Of a stretch of 64,000 nucleotides of DNA, positions 1 through 8,484 are shown one piece after another. The notes below the pieces were generated by a model, which was not told the DNA's origin, searched no databases, and was given only the letters and a program-made list of their open reading frames with translations. Each line of letters starts with the position of its first letter. The first letter of the stretch is position 1. The position numbers and the translations under genes are program-made. The stretch lies in assembly GCF_002154335.2 (NCBI RefSeq), contig NZ_MTPX02000068.1:1-64000 (forward strand), in the 5' to 3' direction. This DNA is from Actinomyces ruminis. Its GTDB lineage: Bacteria > Actinomycetota > Actinomycetes > Actinomycetales > Actinomycetaceae.

Positions 1-1
1 G

Positions 2-322
2 CCGTGTGTGTTGACGATGATGGCGGATGAGTTTGGGGGTGAGATTCCGGTGGGTCCGTTTGCTCTGATTGGGGATGATTCGATTGGGCGGGGGATTGTG
101 GAGACGTTGTCGGGGTCGCGGTCGCCGGCGGTGTTGATGGCGAATCATGGTCCGTTCACGATTGGTCGGGATGCGCGGGCTGCGGTGAAGGCGGCGGCGA
201 TGTGTGAGGAGGTGGCGCGTACGGTGCATATCGCTATGCAGGGCGGCCGGCCGGTGCCGATCGAGCCGGAGCTGATCGATCGGCTGAACGACCGCTACCA
301 GAACGTCTACGGCCAACACTGA
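2..322 (+). CDS. L-ribulose-5-phosphate 4-epimerase-like (AraD/UlaF/SgbE), C-terminal part
   Basis: The 5' part lies outside the window; the frame is open from base 2 to the TGA at 320-322. The visible ~106 residues contain the family stretch DEFGGEIPVGPFALIGDD and the later ANHGPF, typical of the zinc-dependent class II aldolase fold of 4-epimerases. In the family these interconvert L-ribulose-5-P and D-xylulose-5-P, which would feed the products of the neighbouring decarboxylase and 3-epimerase into the pentose phosphate pathway. It converges on the minus-strand MFS gene across a shared hairpin at 338-370. Wobble positions are odd: codons up to about base 235 end mostly in G or T, then switch to the C/G-ending use seen elsewhere. 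The exact member (AraD, UlaF or SgbE) cannot be decided. Confidence 0.8.
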   Translation, partial: PCVLTMMADEFGGEIPVGPFALIGDDSIGRGIVETLSGSRSPAVLMANHGPFTIGRDARAAVKAAAMCEEVARTVHIAMQGGRPVPIEPELIDRLNDRYQNVYGQH

Positions 323-337
323 GCCCAGCGCACAGAC

Positions 338-370
338 GTCGCCCCCGGATCAATCCGATCCGGGGGCGAC
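338..370. terminator. Bidirectional hairpin terminator
   Basis: Perfect 14-bp arms GTCGCCCCCGGATC (338-351) and GATCCGGGGGCGAC (357-370) with a 5-nt loop lie between two convergent genes. There is no strong T-tract, so the termination role is inferred from position and stem strength. Confidence 0.75.
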
Positions 371-393
371 GACGTGCTTTCGCTGCGTGATGC

Positions 394-1785
394 CTAGATG
401 TCCTCCAGGGAAGCGCCCTTGGTCTCACGGGCGAACAGGTATATGACCCCGCCCAGGAAGAGCAGCACGGCGAAGATGACGAAGGGTAGGAATACCACCT
501 CGTAGCTCAACTCTTCGGACCCTACTAGCGCACCGACGAAGTACGGTCCCACTACCTTGGCGATCGCGCCGATACCGTAGCCGAGCCCGAGCCCGGTGGA
601 GCGGGCTTCGGTGGGGAACTGCTCGCCGCCGAAGGCGTTGAGGATGCCGAAGGCGCCGTCGCCGAACATCATGATGATGAAGATGCCGGCGAAGAACACG
701 TACCCGGCGCTGCCGATCTCCCCACCGGAAACCATCCGCGTGGAGAAGGCGGCGATGAGCGCGCCGATCGCACCGATCATGCCGCAGCCGAACATCGTCC
801 AGCGCCGCCCGATCTTGTCCGAGATCCAGGCCGATCCCAGGCGGCCGAGCAAGTCACCGAGGGACACGAACATGAACAGGGTCGCCACGGTGCCGGCGTC
901 GAACTTGAAGGACTGCCCCAGCAGCGTCTGCCCCCACGACTGCACCGTGAAGGAGCCCAGGATGAAGCAGAAGGACCCGAGCGAGACAACCAGCAGCTGC
1001 TTGGGGTACTTGGTGAAGATAACCGAGTAGGAGGCGGACGAGGTCTCCTTGATCTCGGGCAGGTCCGCCACCTGTTCCACGGGGATCTCCATGGCCCAGG
1101 CGTAGGCCTCCTTAGCCTCGCGCTCACGCCCGCGGGATTGCAGGAACCGGGGAGACTCGGGGATGACCCGGGCCCAGGCGAGCAGGATGATGGGAATGCA
1201 GCCGACGGCGATCAGACCGCGCCACCCCAGAGGGCCGCCGAGGTACTTGGTGACCAGCCCGCCCAGGAAGATGCCGGCGGGAATGAACACGCTCGTGAGC
1301 CCGGAAAGCAGCCCGCGCTGCTTGGCGGGCACGAATTCCTGGACGAAGGGCACCGAGGTGATGTTCAGCCCACCCACGCCGAAGCCCACGCCGGTGCGCA
1401 GGATGGTCAACAGGATCCACCCATTGACCGGGGTGAAGGCGGAGGCGGCCGTGAAGACCACCAGGACGACGATGCACCAGACGAAGGCGTGCTTGCGGCC
1501 GAATATGTCGGCCAGCCGGCCCCAGGTGATTGAGCCCAGAACGGTGCCCAGTCCGGCGCCCGCCAGAATGATTCCTGACTGGAAGCCGGTCAGATTCCAA
1601 CCAGGTGCCTCGATGAGGAGGTTGATGATGAAGCCGATGAGGAACATGTCGAAGAACTCCGACACGTTTCCCACGATCGCCATGCCGATCAGTGACTTCT
1701 GGTGACCGGTAAGGCGATGGTTGTCGATTTGTTCAGGGGCGGTCTTCCCCTGCGGCGCCGCAGGCGCCGTTGCCTGTGTAGTCAT
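394..1785 (-). CDS. MFS sugar/sugar-acid transporter
   Basis: A 463-residue polytopic protein with about twelve hydrophobic segments. It shows the MFS loop motif GRLADIFGRKHA at residues 89-100, a second-half copy near WISDKIGRRW, and PESPRF at the end of the first half, which places it among sugar-porter or metabolite:H+ symporters. It is the last gene of the minus-strand catabolic cluster, 15 bp after the kinase gene. It probably imports the unphosphorylated substrate of that pathway, in place of the PTS used by the E. coli ula system. The substrate is unknown. The frame is intact. Confidence 0.85.
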   Translation of the reverse strand: MTTQATAPAAPQGKTAPEQIDNHRLTGHQKSLIGMAIVGNVSEFFDMFLIGFIINLLIEAPGWNLTGFQSGIILAGAGLGTVLGSITWGRLADIFGRKHAFVWCIVVLVVFTAASAFTPVNGWILLTILRTGVGFGVGGLNITSVPFVQEFVPAKQRGLLSGLTSVFIPAGIFLGGLVTKYLGGPLGWRGLIAVGCIPIILLAWARVIPESPRFLQSRGREREAKEAYAWAMEIPVEQVADLPEIKETSSASYSVIFTKYPKQLLVVSLGSFCFILGSFTVQSWGQTLLGQSFKFDAGTVATLFMFVSLGDLLGRLGSAWISDKIGRRWTMFGCGMIGAIGALIAAFSTRMVSGGEIGSAGYVFFAGIFIIMMFGDGAFGILNAFGGEQFPTEARSTGLGLGYGIGAIAKVVGPYFVGALVGSEELSYEVVFLPFVIFAVLLFLGGVIYLFARETKGASLEDI

Positions 1786-1800
1786 TTCAATCCGATCTTG

Positions 1801-2748
1801 TCAGCGAACGATGTCCGAACCCTGGAGAACCTGCAACTCGCCCGGACGCACATGGGTCAGGTCCCCGTGGTGCGTCAGTGCGATCTGGGCGACCTTGGTG
1901 CCCATCTCGATGCCCCGCTCGACGTCGCCGTCGAGCCAGCCGTGCAGGGTGCCGGCGACGAAGGAGTCACCGGCACCGGGCCGGTCGATCACCGGGACGG
2001 AGTGGATCTCAAAGGTCCGGTCCTTCTCCGCCGTCGACAGGTAGGTGCCGGCGCGGCCGTCGGTGGAGACCACCGTGGGCACACCCATTTCCTCGCGCAG
2101 GGCGCGGCAGGCGGCCACCCCCGGCTTGTCGATGCCGAAGACGATGCGTGCGTCGGTGCGCGAGCAGAACAGGATTGAGGACTGGCGCGCAATCGGCTCC
2201 AGGGTCGCCCGCGCCTGCTCGCCGGTCCACAGCAGCGAGCGGAAGTTGACGTCCAGGGCGACGTCGACGCCCCGCTCTACGGCGGCGTCGGCGAAGTAGC
2301 GCACCACCCGGGCGGTCTCCGGGGTGAGCGCGGCGGTAATGCCCGTGAGGAAGACGACGCGGGTGTCCAGCAGAGCGTCCCAGTTGAACTCCTCCGGCGT
2401 GATGGTGCGGAAGGGCGTGTGCAGCCGGTCGTAGGTGACCTTGCCCGGCAGCGGGAACTCGCCCGGCTCCAGGAAGTACAGGGCCACGCGGCCCTCCTCC
2501 GTCATCACGGTGTGGCGGATGTCCACGCCGACGGCGGAGTACTCCAGGGCGATGCGGTCGGCGAGTTCCCCCTTGGGCAGCTTCGACGCCCAGGCGGTGG
2601 AGCGGCCGAGTTCGCTCAGCAGGCCGGCGACGTTGGCTTCGGAGCCGGCGGCGGTCATACGTAGCGTGCGGGCGGTTGCCAGCCGGTCGCCGCGTTCGCA
2701 GGTGAGGCGGATCTGCCCCTCACCGATGGTGGTCAGGTCGTACGTCAT
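1801..2748 (-). CDS. PfkB-family sugar kinase
   Basis: 315 residues of the ribokinase/PfkB fold. The signature DRPGAGDSF lies at residues 255-263 with the catalytic base D261, and the substrate-side glycine motif GSEANVA at 35-41. The overall look is closest to 2-dehydro-3-deoxygluconokinase-like kinases, but substrate specificity cannot be read from sequence. An SD-like AAGGA lies upstream. In context it would phosphorylate the sugar or sugar acid brought in by the adjacent MFS protein, supplying a phosphorylated intermediate to the lactonase, decarboxylase and epimerases of the cluster. Confidence 0.85.
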   Translation of the reverse strand: MTYDLTTIGEGQIRLTCERGDRLATARTLRMTAAGSEANVAGLLSELGRSTAWASKLPKGELADRIALEYSAVGVDIRHTVMTEEGRVALYFLEPGEFPLPGKVTYDRLHTPFRTITPEEFNWDALLDTRVVFLTGITAALTPETARVVRYFADAAVERGVDVALDVNFRSLLWTGEQARATLEPIARQSSILFCSRTDARIVFGIDKPGVAACRALREEMGVPTVVSTDGRAGTYLSTAEKDRTFEIHSVPVIDRPGAGDSFVAGTLHGWLDGDVERGIEMGTKVAQIALTHHGDLTHVRPGELQVLQGSDIVR

Positions 2749-2895
2749 TGTTCGGTCCTTCTGGTTGGCTGTGGGTGGCCGCGCGTAGCGGCCTGCGACT
2801 GCCTGTCTGACTGCAGCCGCTGGTGTTCTCGAAGGCGGTCAGGGGGGTGACGGCGGGTGCGCCGCGTGCGGCTCGTGAGAGTCGCTTGACGGCGC

Positions 2896-3780
2896 TCAGG
2901 GCCGCTGAACAGTGATGCCGGCGCCGGTGGCCTTATCCTCAATGAACTCACGGGCAACGACGCAGCGGGACACGGAGTCCGGCGCGTCGTCGTTCCACAT
3001 CTCGATCATGAGTCTGCCGGTCCAGTGCTGCTCGGCGAGCAGCCGGAAGGACAGGTCCCAGTCGACAATGCCGGTGCCCATGTCCACCCTGCGGGGCTCA
3101 CCGCGCCGCACATCCTTGGCGTGCATGGCCACCATGTGCCCGCGGCCGGCCTCCAGCTCGACGGCGGGGTCGAGCCCCTGCTCGGCGATGTTGCCCAGGT
3201 CCGGGTAGACCTGCAGGTAGGGGGAGCCGACGGCATCGACGAACTCCATGGCCTTGCGGATCGAGGTGACGTCGGTGCCGTCGACGTTCTCAATCCCCAT
3301 CACCACCCCCAGGCGGGAGGCCAGGGGGACGGCATCGGCCAGCAGCTCGCCGTACCAGCGCTCGGCATCGGGGTGCGGGTCCTCGTAGTAGGCGTAGTAG
3401 CCCGCCACTTGGATCACGGGCGCACCCAGCTCATGGCACAGCTCCAGGCCGCGGGCCATGACCTCGCGGGCCCGCCGCCGGACCTCAGGGTCGGCTGATC
3501 CCGGGCCGATGCGGCGGTGGACCGACAGGCATACCCCGCCGATGCTGGTACCGACCGACTCGGCGGCCTCGCGCACCATGCGGCACTGGCGCGGACCCCA
3601 CTCCAGGCGGGCCTCCCGCTGCGGGGACTCGTCCACGGACAGGTCCAGGAAGGAGTAGCCGGCCTGTGGCACCTGGGCGAGGAAGGACGCCCAGTCGTCG
3701 GCGGTGAGCAGCGGATTACCCACCAGGGCCTTCTCGTAGATGCCCAGGCGGATGCCATCGTCTAGGGAGGCCACGCTCAT
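2896..3780 (-). CDS. L-xylulose-5-phosphate 3-epimerase-like (UlaE/SgbU family)
   Basis: 294 residues of the AP-endonuclease-2/xylose-isomerase-like TIM barrel. Metal ligands of the UlaE family are recognisable: E164 in IENVDGTD, D194 in YPDLGN, H220 in MHAKDV and E260 in IEMWND. The family converts L-xylulose-5-P to L-ribulose-5-P. The ATG at 3780 overlaps the stop codon of the upstream decarboxylase gene (ATGA), so the two are translationally coupled; this start was preferred over a GTG two codons upstream. The pairing with the decarboxylase and a 4-epimerase reproduces the UlaD-UlaE-UlaF order of reactions. Confidence 0.85.
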   Translation of the reverse strand: MSVASLDDGIRLGIYEKALVGNPLLTADDWASFLAQVPQAGYSFLDLSVDESPQREARLEWGPRQCRMVREAAESVGTSIGGVCLSVHRRIGPGSADPEVRRRAREVMARGLELCHELGAPVIQVAGYYAYYEDPHPDAERWYGELLADAVPLASRLGVVMGIENVDGTDVTSIRKAMEFVDAVGSPYLQVYPDLGNIAEQGLDPAVELEAGRGHMVAMHAKDVRRGEPRRVDMGTGIVDWDLSFRLLAEQHWTGRLMIEMWNDDAPDSVSRCVVAREFIEDKATGAGITVQRP

Positions 3781-4445
3781 GACCACACCTCGTCGATGGC
3801 GCTGCGCAGAGCGGAGGCGGCGGCGGCCGGATCGTCGACGGCTACGATTGAGCGTCCGGCGATCACAATCCCCACCCGCCTGCCGGCGAAGGCGGGCAGG
3901 TCCTGGACGTTGATGCCGCCGGTGACGGTGACGGTGAAGCCCATCTCCGCCAGTTCGTCGACGCGGTCCATGTCCTCGGGTTTCCAGGACAAGTCGCCGG
4001 CGGCCTCACGATCGCGGGAGCGCTTGACGATGACGTGCTGCACGCCGGCGGCACGCCAGGCACGGGCCCGCTCGGGGTCGTACCACTCGTCGGCCAGCTC
4101 CACCTGCACCTCGCCGTCGAACTCGGCGGCGACCTTGCAGACCTGCTCGATGGTGGTCATGGAGGCGCCCGCCACGCAGGAGACCAGGTCCGCGCCGGCC
4201 TCGAAGGCCAGACGGGCGATCTTGGCGCCGGCCTCGGCGATGCGCACGTCGGCGAGGATCTGCTTGTCGGGGAACAGGGCGCGGATATTGCGCACCGCGT
4301 GGTAGCCCTCGCACAGGATCAGGATGGTGCCGCACTCGATGATGTCGACGTACGGCGCCGCCTGCTGCAGGGGACCGAGGGCGCTGGGCTGGTCCAGGGT
4401 ATCCAGGGCGATCTGGAGCCTGGGCGTTGTGGGGGACTTGCTCAT
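3777..4445 (-). CDS. HUMPS-family decarboxylase, 3-keto-L-gulonate-6-phosphate decarboxylase-like
   Basis: 222-residue TIM barrel of the orotidine-decarboxylase superfamily, clearly related to UlaD/SgbH (DIIECGT near residue 36, KRSRD near 141, TVTGG near 173, IAGRSI near 195). The family decarboxylates 3-keto-L-gulonate-6-P to L-xylulose-5-P. The active-site stretch reads LADVRIAEAG where E. coli UlaD, from memory, has LADAKIADAG. The catalytic Lys is therefore Arg68, the following Asp is Glu71, and the His before RSRD is Lys141. Fold and pathway assignment are firm; the exact reaction may differ from UlaD. It sits 14 bp downstream of the lactonase gene. Confidence 0.8.
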   Translation of the reverse strand: MSKSPTTPRLQIALDTLDQPSALGPLQQAAPYVDIIECGTILILCEGYHAVRNIRALFPDKQILADVRIAEAGAKIARLAFEAGADLVSCVAGASMTTIEQVCKVAAEFDGEVQVELADEWYDPERARAWRAAGVQHVIVKRSRDREAAGDLSWKPEDMDRVDELAEMGFTVTVTGGINVQDLPAFAGRRVGIVIAGRSIVAVDDPAAAASALRSAIDEVWS

Positions 4446-4459
4446 TCGGCTCGCCCCGT

Positions 4460-5451
4460 TCAGTCGGCCAGGGGCTCGAAGGCGAAGAACGTGGCGGCGT
4501 TGTTCACCAGCAGGTCCTGGACGTAGTCGGGGTCGAAGCCCTCGTCGTCGATCAGGCGCGGGCAGAACACGGCCGGGTCGTAGTCAACGCCGGAAACCGA
4601 ACCGTAGGCCTTCTGGTAGGAGGCCTTACCCGAGTCGGTGCCGAGCAGGATCTGCTTGCCGTAGCCCTTCTCACCGAGCACCTTGATGAGGTTCACCCGC
4701 GCGTTGTCCGGCACGTACTTAATGCGGTTGGTGCCGTCGAGCTCCACGTAGGCGCCCAGCTTGGTGATCTGCTCCTGGATCCACGGGTCCCAGTTGCGCT
4801 GGATGTGGCCGATAGCGATCTTCTCCGGGGCGACGCCCTGCTCGATCAGGAAGCGGGCCTGCTCGGGACCGCAGGTGCCGGCGGTGACGTGGGTGTTGAC
4901 CGGCGCGCCGGTCTCCTTGGCGGCGATCGCCACGGCCTTGCCGGTCTTGACCTCCCAGTCGGTGATCTTGCCGTAGGCGGTGGCCCACTTGATGACGCCG
5001 GCGCGCACGTCGGTGCGCTTGACCAGCGGGCCCATGTAGTCGCCCGCGTCCACGCCCTCGACGATGTCGGCGATGAGCAGATCGGCGATCTCGTTGACCG
5101 TGTACTGGTTGACCCAGGACTGGCGCCACTCGAGGTACACCTTCTGCTGGTGGAAGCCGGTGGCCTGGATGACCTGCAGATCGGGGACCCGCTCAACGAC
5201 GCGCTTGAGCTTGAGCACCCCGCGGCCGGAGGAGGCAGGGCACATGTCCACGATGGTGGCGCTGGGGGCGAAGCGCTTGGAGCGTCCACGAAGTAGCCGG
5301 CCTCCTCGACCGCCTTGTCCTCATCGTCCAGCAGGTGGTCGGGATCGATGTAGACCTCGCCCGCGCCGACGCGGATGAGGTGGTCGTGGGCGTTGACGAC
5401 GCCGAGGGTGGACGGGTCGACGTCGCCGTGAATGGTGCGGACGATTGCCAT
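4460..5451 (-). CDS. Phosphotriesterase-family lactonase
   Basis: About 330 residues when one missing base near 5275 is restored (GAC GC-TCC on the coding strand). It is an amidohydrolase-type binuclear metal barrel: HDH at residues 22-24, a candidate bridging Lys in IKWAT (about 155), His in NTHVTAG (about 188) and IGHIQRN (about 216), and Asp in LGTDSGK. PTE-like lactonases of this group hydrolyse phosphorylated or free sugar lactones. As first gene of the cluster it could stand in for UlaG, the unrelated lactonase of E. coli. The ATG at 5451 follows an AAGGAG ribosome site. Confidence 0.8.
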
Positions 5452-5602
5452 GGTGGTTCTCCTTCGAACGGATGGGGCGATGTACACACCGAGCGGTATT
5501 CGTGCCGGCAGGTGCCAGCGAGAGGCTGCTGTCACCGCCGGGCCCGACCGCCGCGGTGCTTTCACGCTAGGGCGGGACGGTACTGCCCCCAAGAGGGCGT
5601 TG

Positions 5603-5616
5603 TGCACATCTGTGCA
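5603..5616. promoter_or_regulatory. Palindromic operator candidate
   Basis: TGCACATCTGTGCA is a perfect dyad (6-bp arms, 2-bp spacer) in the 254-bp divergent region between the lactonase and SorC-type genes. It is a plausible site for the SorC-type regulator. This rests on symmetry and position only. Confidence 0.5.
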
Positions 5617-5693
5617 TCCTTGCGTCAGGATGGGTGGCCTTCAGAACAGGAATGGCTTGGCTTGCTGGCACCCAAATCAGAGCAGTTTGGAGA

Positions 5694-5699
5694 TACGAT
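5694..5699 (+). promoter_or_regulatory. Leaderless -10 element (SorC-type regulator)
   Basis: TACGAT ends exactly 6 nt before the ATG at 5706 and no Shine-Dalgarno sequence is present. This is the spacing of leaderless actinobacterial transcripts. Confidence 0.65.
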
Positions 5700-5705
5700 G
5701 CAATT

Positions 5706-6671
5706 ATGTGCGCAAACCTGGATCGCGAGCATACGCGGCTGCTGCTCGACATCGCCCACCTGTACTGGGATCAGGACCTCAGCCAGGATGAGATCGCCGA
5801 GCGCCTGGGCTACTCGCGCTCGACGATCTCACGCAAACTGACCGAGGCCAGACACGCCGGGATTGTTCGCGTGACAGTCGCGCACCCGATCGAACGCCTG
5901 ATGGCGCTCGAGGAGGAGCTCACCTCCACCTTCGGACTCAAACAGGCGCGCGTCACCGAGGCCTCCCGCCCGGTCGCGCCCGGAGTGACCCCCGACGTCG
6001 CCCGGGCCGCGGCGGAGCTTCTGCTTGAGCACTGCGGCCCGCGCTCGGTGATCGCGGTGTCCAACGGACGCGCCGTGGCCGCCGTCGTACACCAGATGCC
6101 CGAGCGCACCTGGCCCGCCTCCACCGTGGTGGCCATGATCGGCTCGGCGGGGGAGTCCTACGACCTGGGTGATGGCGGGGACGTGTGCCGCAATCTGGCC
6201 CTGCGGCTGGGCGCCCGGTACCGGTCGCTGACCGTGCCGCTGGTCTTCGATTCCTTGACCCTGGCGCGCGCGGTGCGCCAAGAGGACCAGGTCGCCACCA
6301 CTCTGGAGCTGGCCGCTCGCAGTGACGTCGCCCTGACGGGCATCGGTGCGGTGGGGGAGTCCACCAGCCCGCTGCTGCGCAAGTGGATGACGCCGCAGGT
6401 GGTGCGCGAATGCCGCCGCCGAGGCGCGGTTGCACACGTGTGCGGCCACCACCTGGACGCCGAGGGGCGGCACGTGCCCACGGCGCTGTGTGAGCGCACG
6501 CTGTGCATGGAGCCCGAGCGGCTCAAGGAGATCCCTTTCGTGGTGGGCGTAGCCGCCGGTGAGGACAAAGTCGCGGCCATCCGGGCGGCCCTGCGCGGCG
6601 GCTACCTCTCTGCGCTGGTGACCGACGAGGTCACCGCCCGGGCGGTGCTGGAGACCGCCACAGACAAGTAG
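5706..6671 (+). CDS. SorC/DeoR-type sugar-binding transcriptional regulator
   Basis: About 321 residues. An N-terminal helix-turn-helix (WDQDLSQDEIAERLGYSRS, roughly residues 17-36) is followed by a SorC-type effector domain related to sugar-phosphate isomerases. It is divergently transcribed from the catabolic cluster and very likely controls it, with a phosphorylated sugar as effector (family knowledge plus context). Start ATG 5706 was chosen because a TANNNT box lies six bases upstream. The frame is intact. Confidence 0.88.
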   Translation: MCANLDREHTRLLLDIAHLYWDQDLSQDEIAERLGYSRSTISRKLTEARHAGIVRVTVAHPIERLMALEEELTSTFGLKQARVTEASRPVAPGVTPDVARAAAELLLEHCGPRSVIAVSNGRAVAAVVHQMPERTWPASTVVAMIGSAGESYDLGDGGDVCRNLALRLGARYRSLTVPLVFDSLTLARAVRQEDQVATTLELAARSDVALTGIGAVGESTSPLLRKWMTPQVVRECRRRGAVAHVCGHHLDAEGRHVPTALCERTLCMEPERLKEIPFVVGVAAGEDKVAAIRAALRGGYLSALVTDEVTARAVLETATDK

Positions 6672-6704
6672 TACTTGCAATCAAGGGCTTGCCCGGTCAC
6701 CGGT

Positions 6705-6710
6705 TATGGT
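6705..6710 (+). promoter_or_regulatory. Leaderless -10 element (SnoaL-like gene)
   Basis: TATGGT ends 6 nt before the GTG at 6717; no Shine-Dalgarno sequence is visible. Confidence 0.55.
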
Positions 6711-6716
6711 GCGGGT

Positions 6717-7085
6717 GTGAGTGCACTGACCGACTACATCGACGCCTGGGTTGCAAACGACGTTGACCGTATTGCCGCCGCGGTCACGCAGGACTGCGTA
6801 ATCGTCGAGTGCTACGGCCCCGTGTACCGGGGACGCGACTGGGTGCGGCGCTGGGCGCAGGAGTGGTTCGCCGCCGGTGGGATTGTGCACCGGTGGGACA
6901 TCACCGACCACTTCATCACCGGCGATCGGGAGGCTGCACAGTGGTCCTTCGAGTGCACCTGGGAGGGGCGACGCACCGTTTTCGATGGTGCCTCTATCGC
7001 CCGATCCGCCAGCGGCCGGATCGTCGAGCTTCGCGAGTACCAGACCACCGCACCCCTGTACGACTGGCGTGGGACCTGGCGCTGA
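6717..7085 (+). CDS. SnoaL-like/NTF2-fold small protein
   Basis: 122 residues matching the small cone-shaped alpha+beta SnoaL-like/NTF2 fold: an N-terminal helix with DYIDAWVANDVDRIAAAV, a central RGRDWVRRW helix and C-terminal strands ending in ELREYQTTAP. Such proteins are enzymes or ligand-binding modules; no specific function can be assigned. GTG 6717 was chosen because of the TANNNT box six bases upstream. It is an independent unit after the SorC-type gene. Confidence 0.65.
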   Translation: MSALTDYIDAWVANDVDRIAAAVTQDCVIVECYGPVYRGRDWVRRWAQEWFAAGGIVHRWDITDHFITGDREAAQWSFECTWEGRRTVFDGASIARSASGRIVELREYQTTAPLYDWRGTWR

Positions 7086-7110
7086 AGCACCGAGCGCCAA
7101 GCCGACCGCG

Positions 7111-7156
7111 GTACGTCATTAGTGCCGGTCTCGGTGTGTTACTGGTGCCGGTTTCG
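7111..7156. repeat. Interspersed repeat, two ~20-bp units
   Basis: Two tandem units share GTGCCGGTYTCG. About 44 of 49 bases match the reverse complement of 41586-41631, so the same element occurs in opposite orientation 34 kb away. The element sits in a 96-bp intergenic gap. Confidence 0.75.
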
Positions 7157-7181
7157 CGGGGGAGTGGGGTAGACAGGTGCC

Positions 7182-8042
7182 ATGAACGCCTCTGCGCCCT
7201 CCAGCCCCGTCACGATTGCCGTCACCGGCGCCACCGGGAAGGTCGGCGGCCACGTCGCCGAACTGCTGCACGACCTCGGAGCGCGCCAGCGCCTACTGGT
7301 GCGCAATCCGGCGAAGGCTCCCACCTGGGCAGACGACGTCGCCGTCGCCTCCTACGGCCAGGCCGACGCCGCCGTACGCGCCCTGGAGGGCGTGGACCTG
7401 CTGTTCATGGTCTCGGCCGCCGAGAGCGCCGACCGCCTCGAGCAGCACCAGACATTCATCGACGCCGCTGCCACCGCTGGGGTGCGGCACGTGGTCTACA
7501 CCAGTTTCCTCGCCGCCGTGCCCGAGGCCACCTTCACCCTGGCCCGCACCCACTGGGCCACCGAGGAGCACCTGCGCGCCAGCGGGATGGCCTGGACCTT
7601 CCTGCGGGACTCCTTCTACGCCGACTTCATTCCCGACCTGGCCGTCGACGGCGTCATCGCCGGCCCCGCAGGCTCCGGGCGCGTCGGCGCCGTCGCCCGC
7701 GAGGACGTCGCCCGCAGTGCCGCCGCCATCCTCACGGACACGGCGGCCGGCAACGACCGCCACGCCGGTTCCACTTACGATCTGACCGGCCCGGAGGCCT
7801 TCACCCTGACCGAGGCCGCCGCCACCATCACCGCCGTCACCGGGCGCAGAACCGTCTACCGGGAGCAGAGCCTTAAGGAGGCTTATGCCTCGCGGCAGGT
7901 TTATGGCGCGCCCGACTGGCAGGTCAACGCCTGGGTCTCCACCTACACGGCCATCGCCTCCGGCGAGCTTTCCGCCGTCACCGACGACGTCCGCGCGCTC
8001 ACCGGGCGCACGCCGCTCACGCTGGCCGAGGTGCTGCGTTGA
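7182..8042 (+). CDS. NmrA-like NAD(P)H-binding protein (atypical SDR)
   Basis: 286 residues. The Rossmann motif TGATGKVGG at residues 15-23 opens an NmrA/QOR2-type atypical short-chain dehydrogenase fold. A VYTSF segment replaces the usual catalytic Tyr-x-x-x-Lys, as in NADP(H)-sensing or quinone-reducing members. It stands alone between two small genes, so its substrate is unknown. A TAGACA box six bases before the ATG resembles the leaderless promoters elsewhere here but lacks the final T. Confidence 0.8.
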   Translation: MNASAPSSPVTIAVTGATGKVGGHVAELLHDLGARQRLLVRNPAKAPTWADDVAVASYGQADAAVRALEGVDLLFMVSAAESADRLEQHQTFIDAAATAGVRHVVYTSFLAAVPEATFTLARTHWATEEHLRASGMAWTFLRDSFYADFIPDLAVDGVIAGPAGSGRVGAVAREDVARSAAAILTDTAAGNDRHAGSTYDLTGPEAFTLTEAAATITAVTGRRTVYREQSLKEAYASRQVYGAPDWQVNAWVSTYTAIASGELSAVTDDVRALTGRTPLTLAEVLR

Positions 8043-8103
8043 GCAGCTCAGCCCAAGCCGGACCCGATCTCACGCGGTCTTCGCCGTCGAGCGACGCCGC
8101 ATC

Positions 8104-8484
8104 CTAGGCATGGGCGTGCCGGTGGCCGGGAAGGCGCCGACCGGACCTCGACTGCATCACCAGCACAACGACTCCGACTGCCGCGAGGATCAGGCTCGCC
8201 GCCCAGGCCGCACCCGTCGGTGCGAGCACCTGAAGCACGGCCGCCAGGCCGATCCATCTCGCCGATTGCTCGGACAGGCCCCACAGCGCGAACAACCCGC
8301 CCAGCAGCCCGACGACGGCGAAGGGGATCAGCGTGGGCGTCCCGCCGTCGTACACGAAGGCAACCCAGGCGCCTAACCCGGCGGATGCGAGAACCGCGAT
8401 GGTCAGCGCGATGAGAGCGATCCGCGTCAGCACCGATTGGAGGCCCGTCTGCATGGGGAGAGTTCCCGTGTTTCCGTTTGTCAT
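8104..8484 (-). CDS. Small four-helix membrane protein
   Basis: 126 residues with four hydrophobic segments (ALIALTIAVLASAGLGAWVA, the PFAVVGLLGGLFALWGL region, WIGLAAVLQVL and AASLILAAVGVVVLV) and a His-rich C terminus (PGHRHAHA). A GAGGAG ribosome site precedes ATG 8484. No family could be recognised with certainty. It is convergent with the NmrA-like gene. Confidence 0.6.
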   Translation of the reverse strand: MTNGNTGTLPMQTGLQSVLTRIALIALTIAVLASAGLGAWVAFVYDGGTPTLIPFAVVGLLGGLFALWGLSEQSARWIGLAAVLQVLAPTGAAWAASLILAAVGVVVLVMQSRSGRRLPGHRHAHA

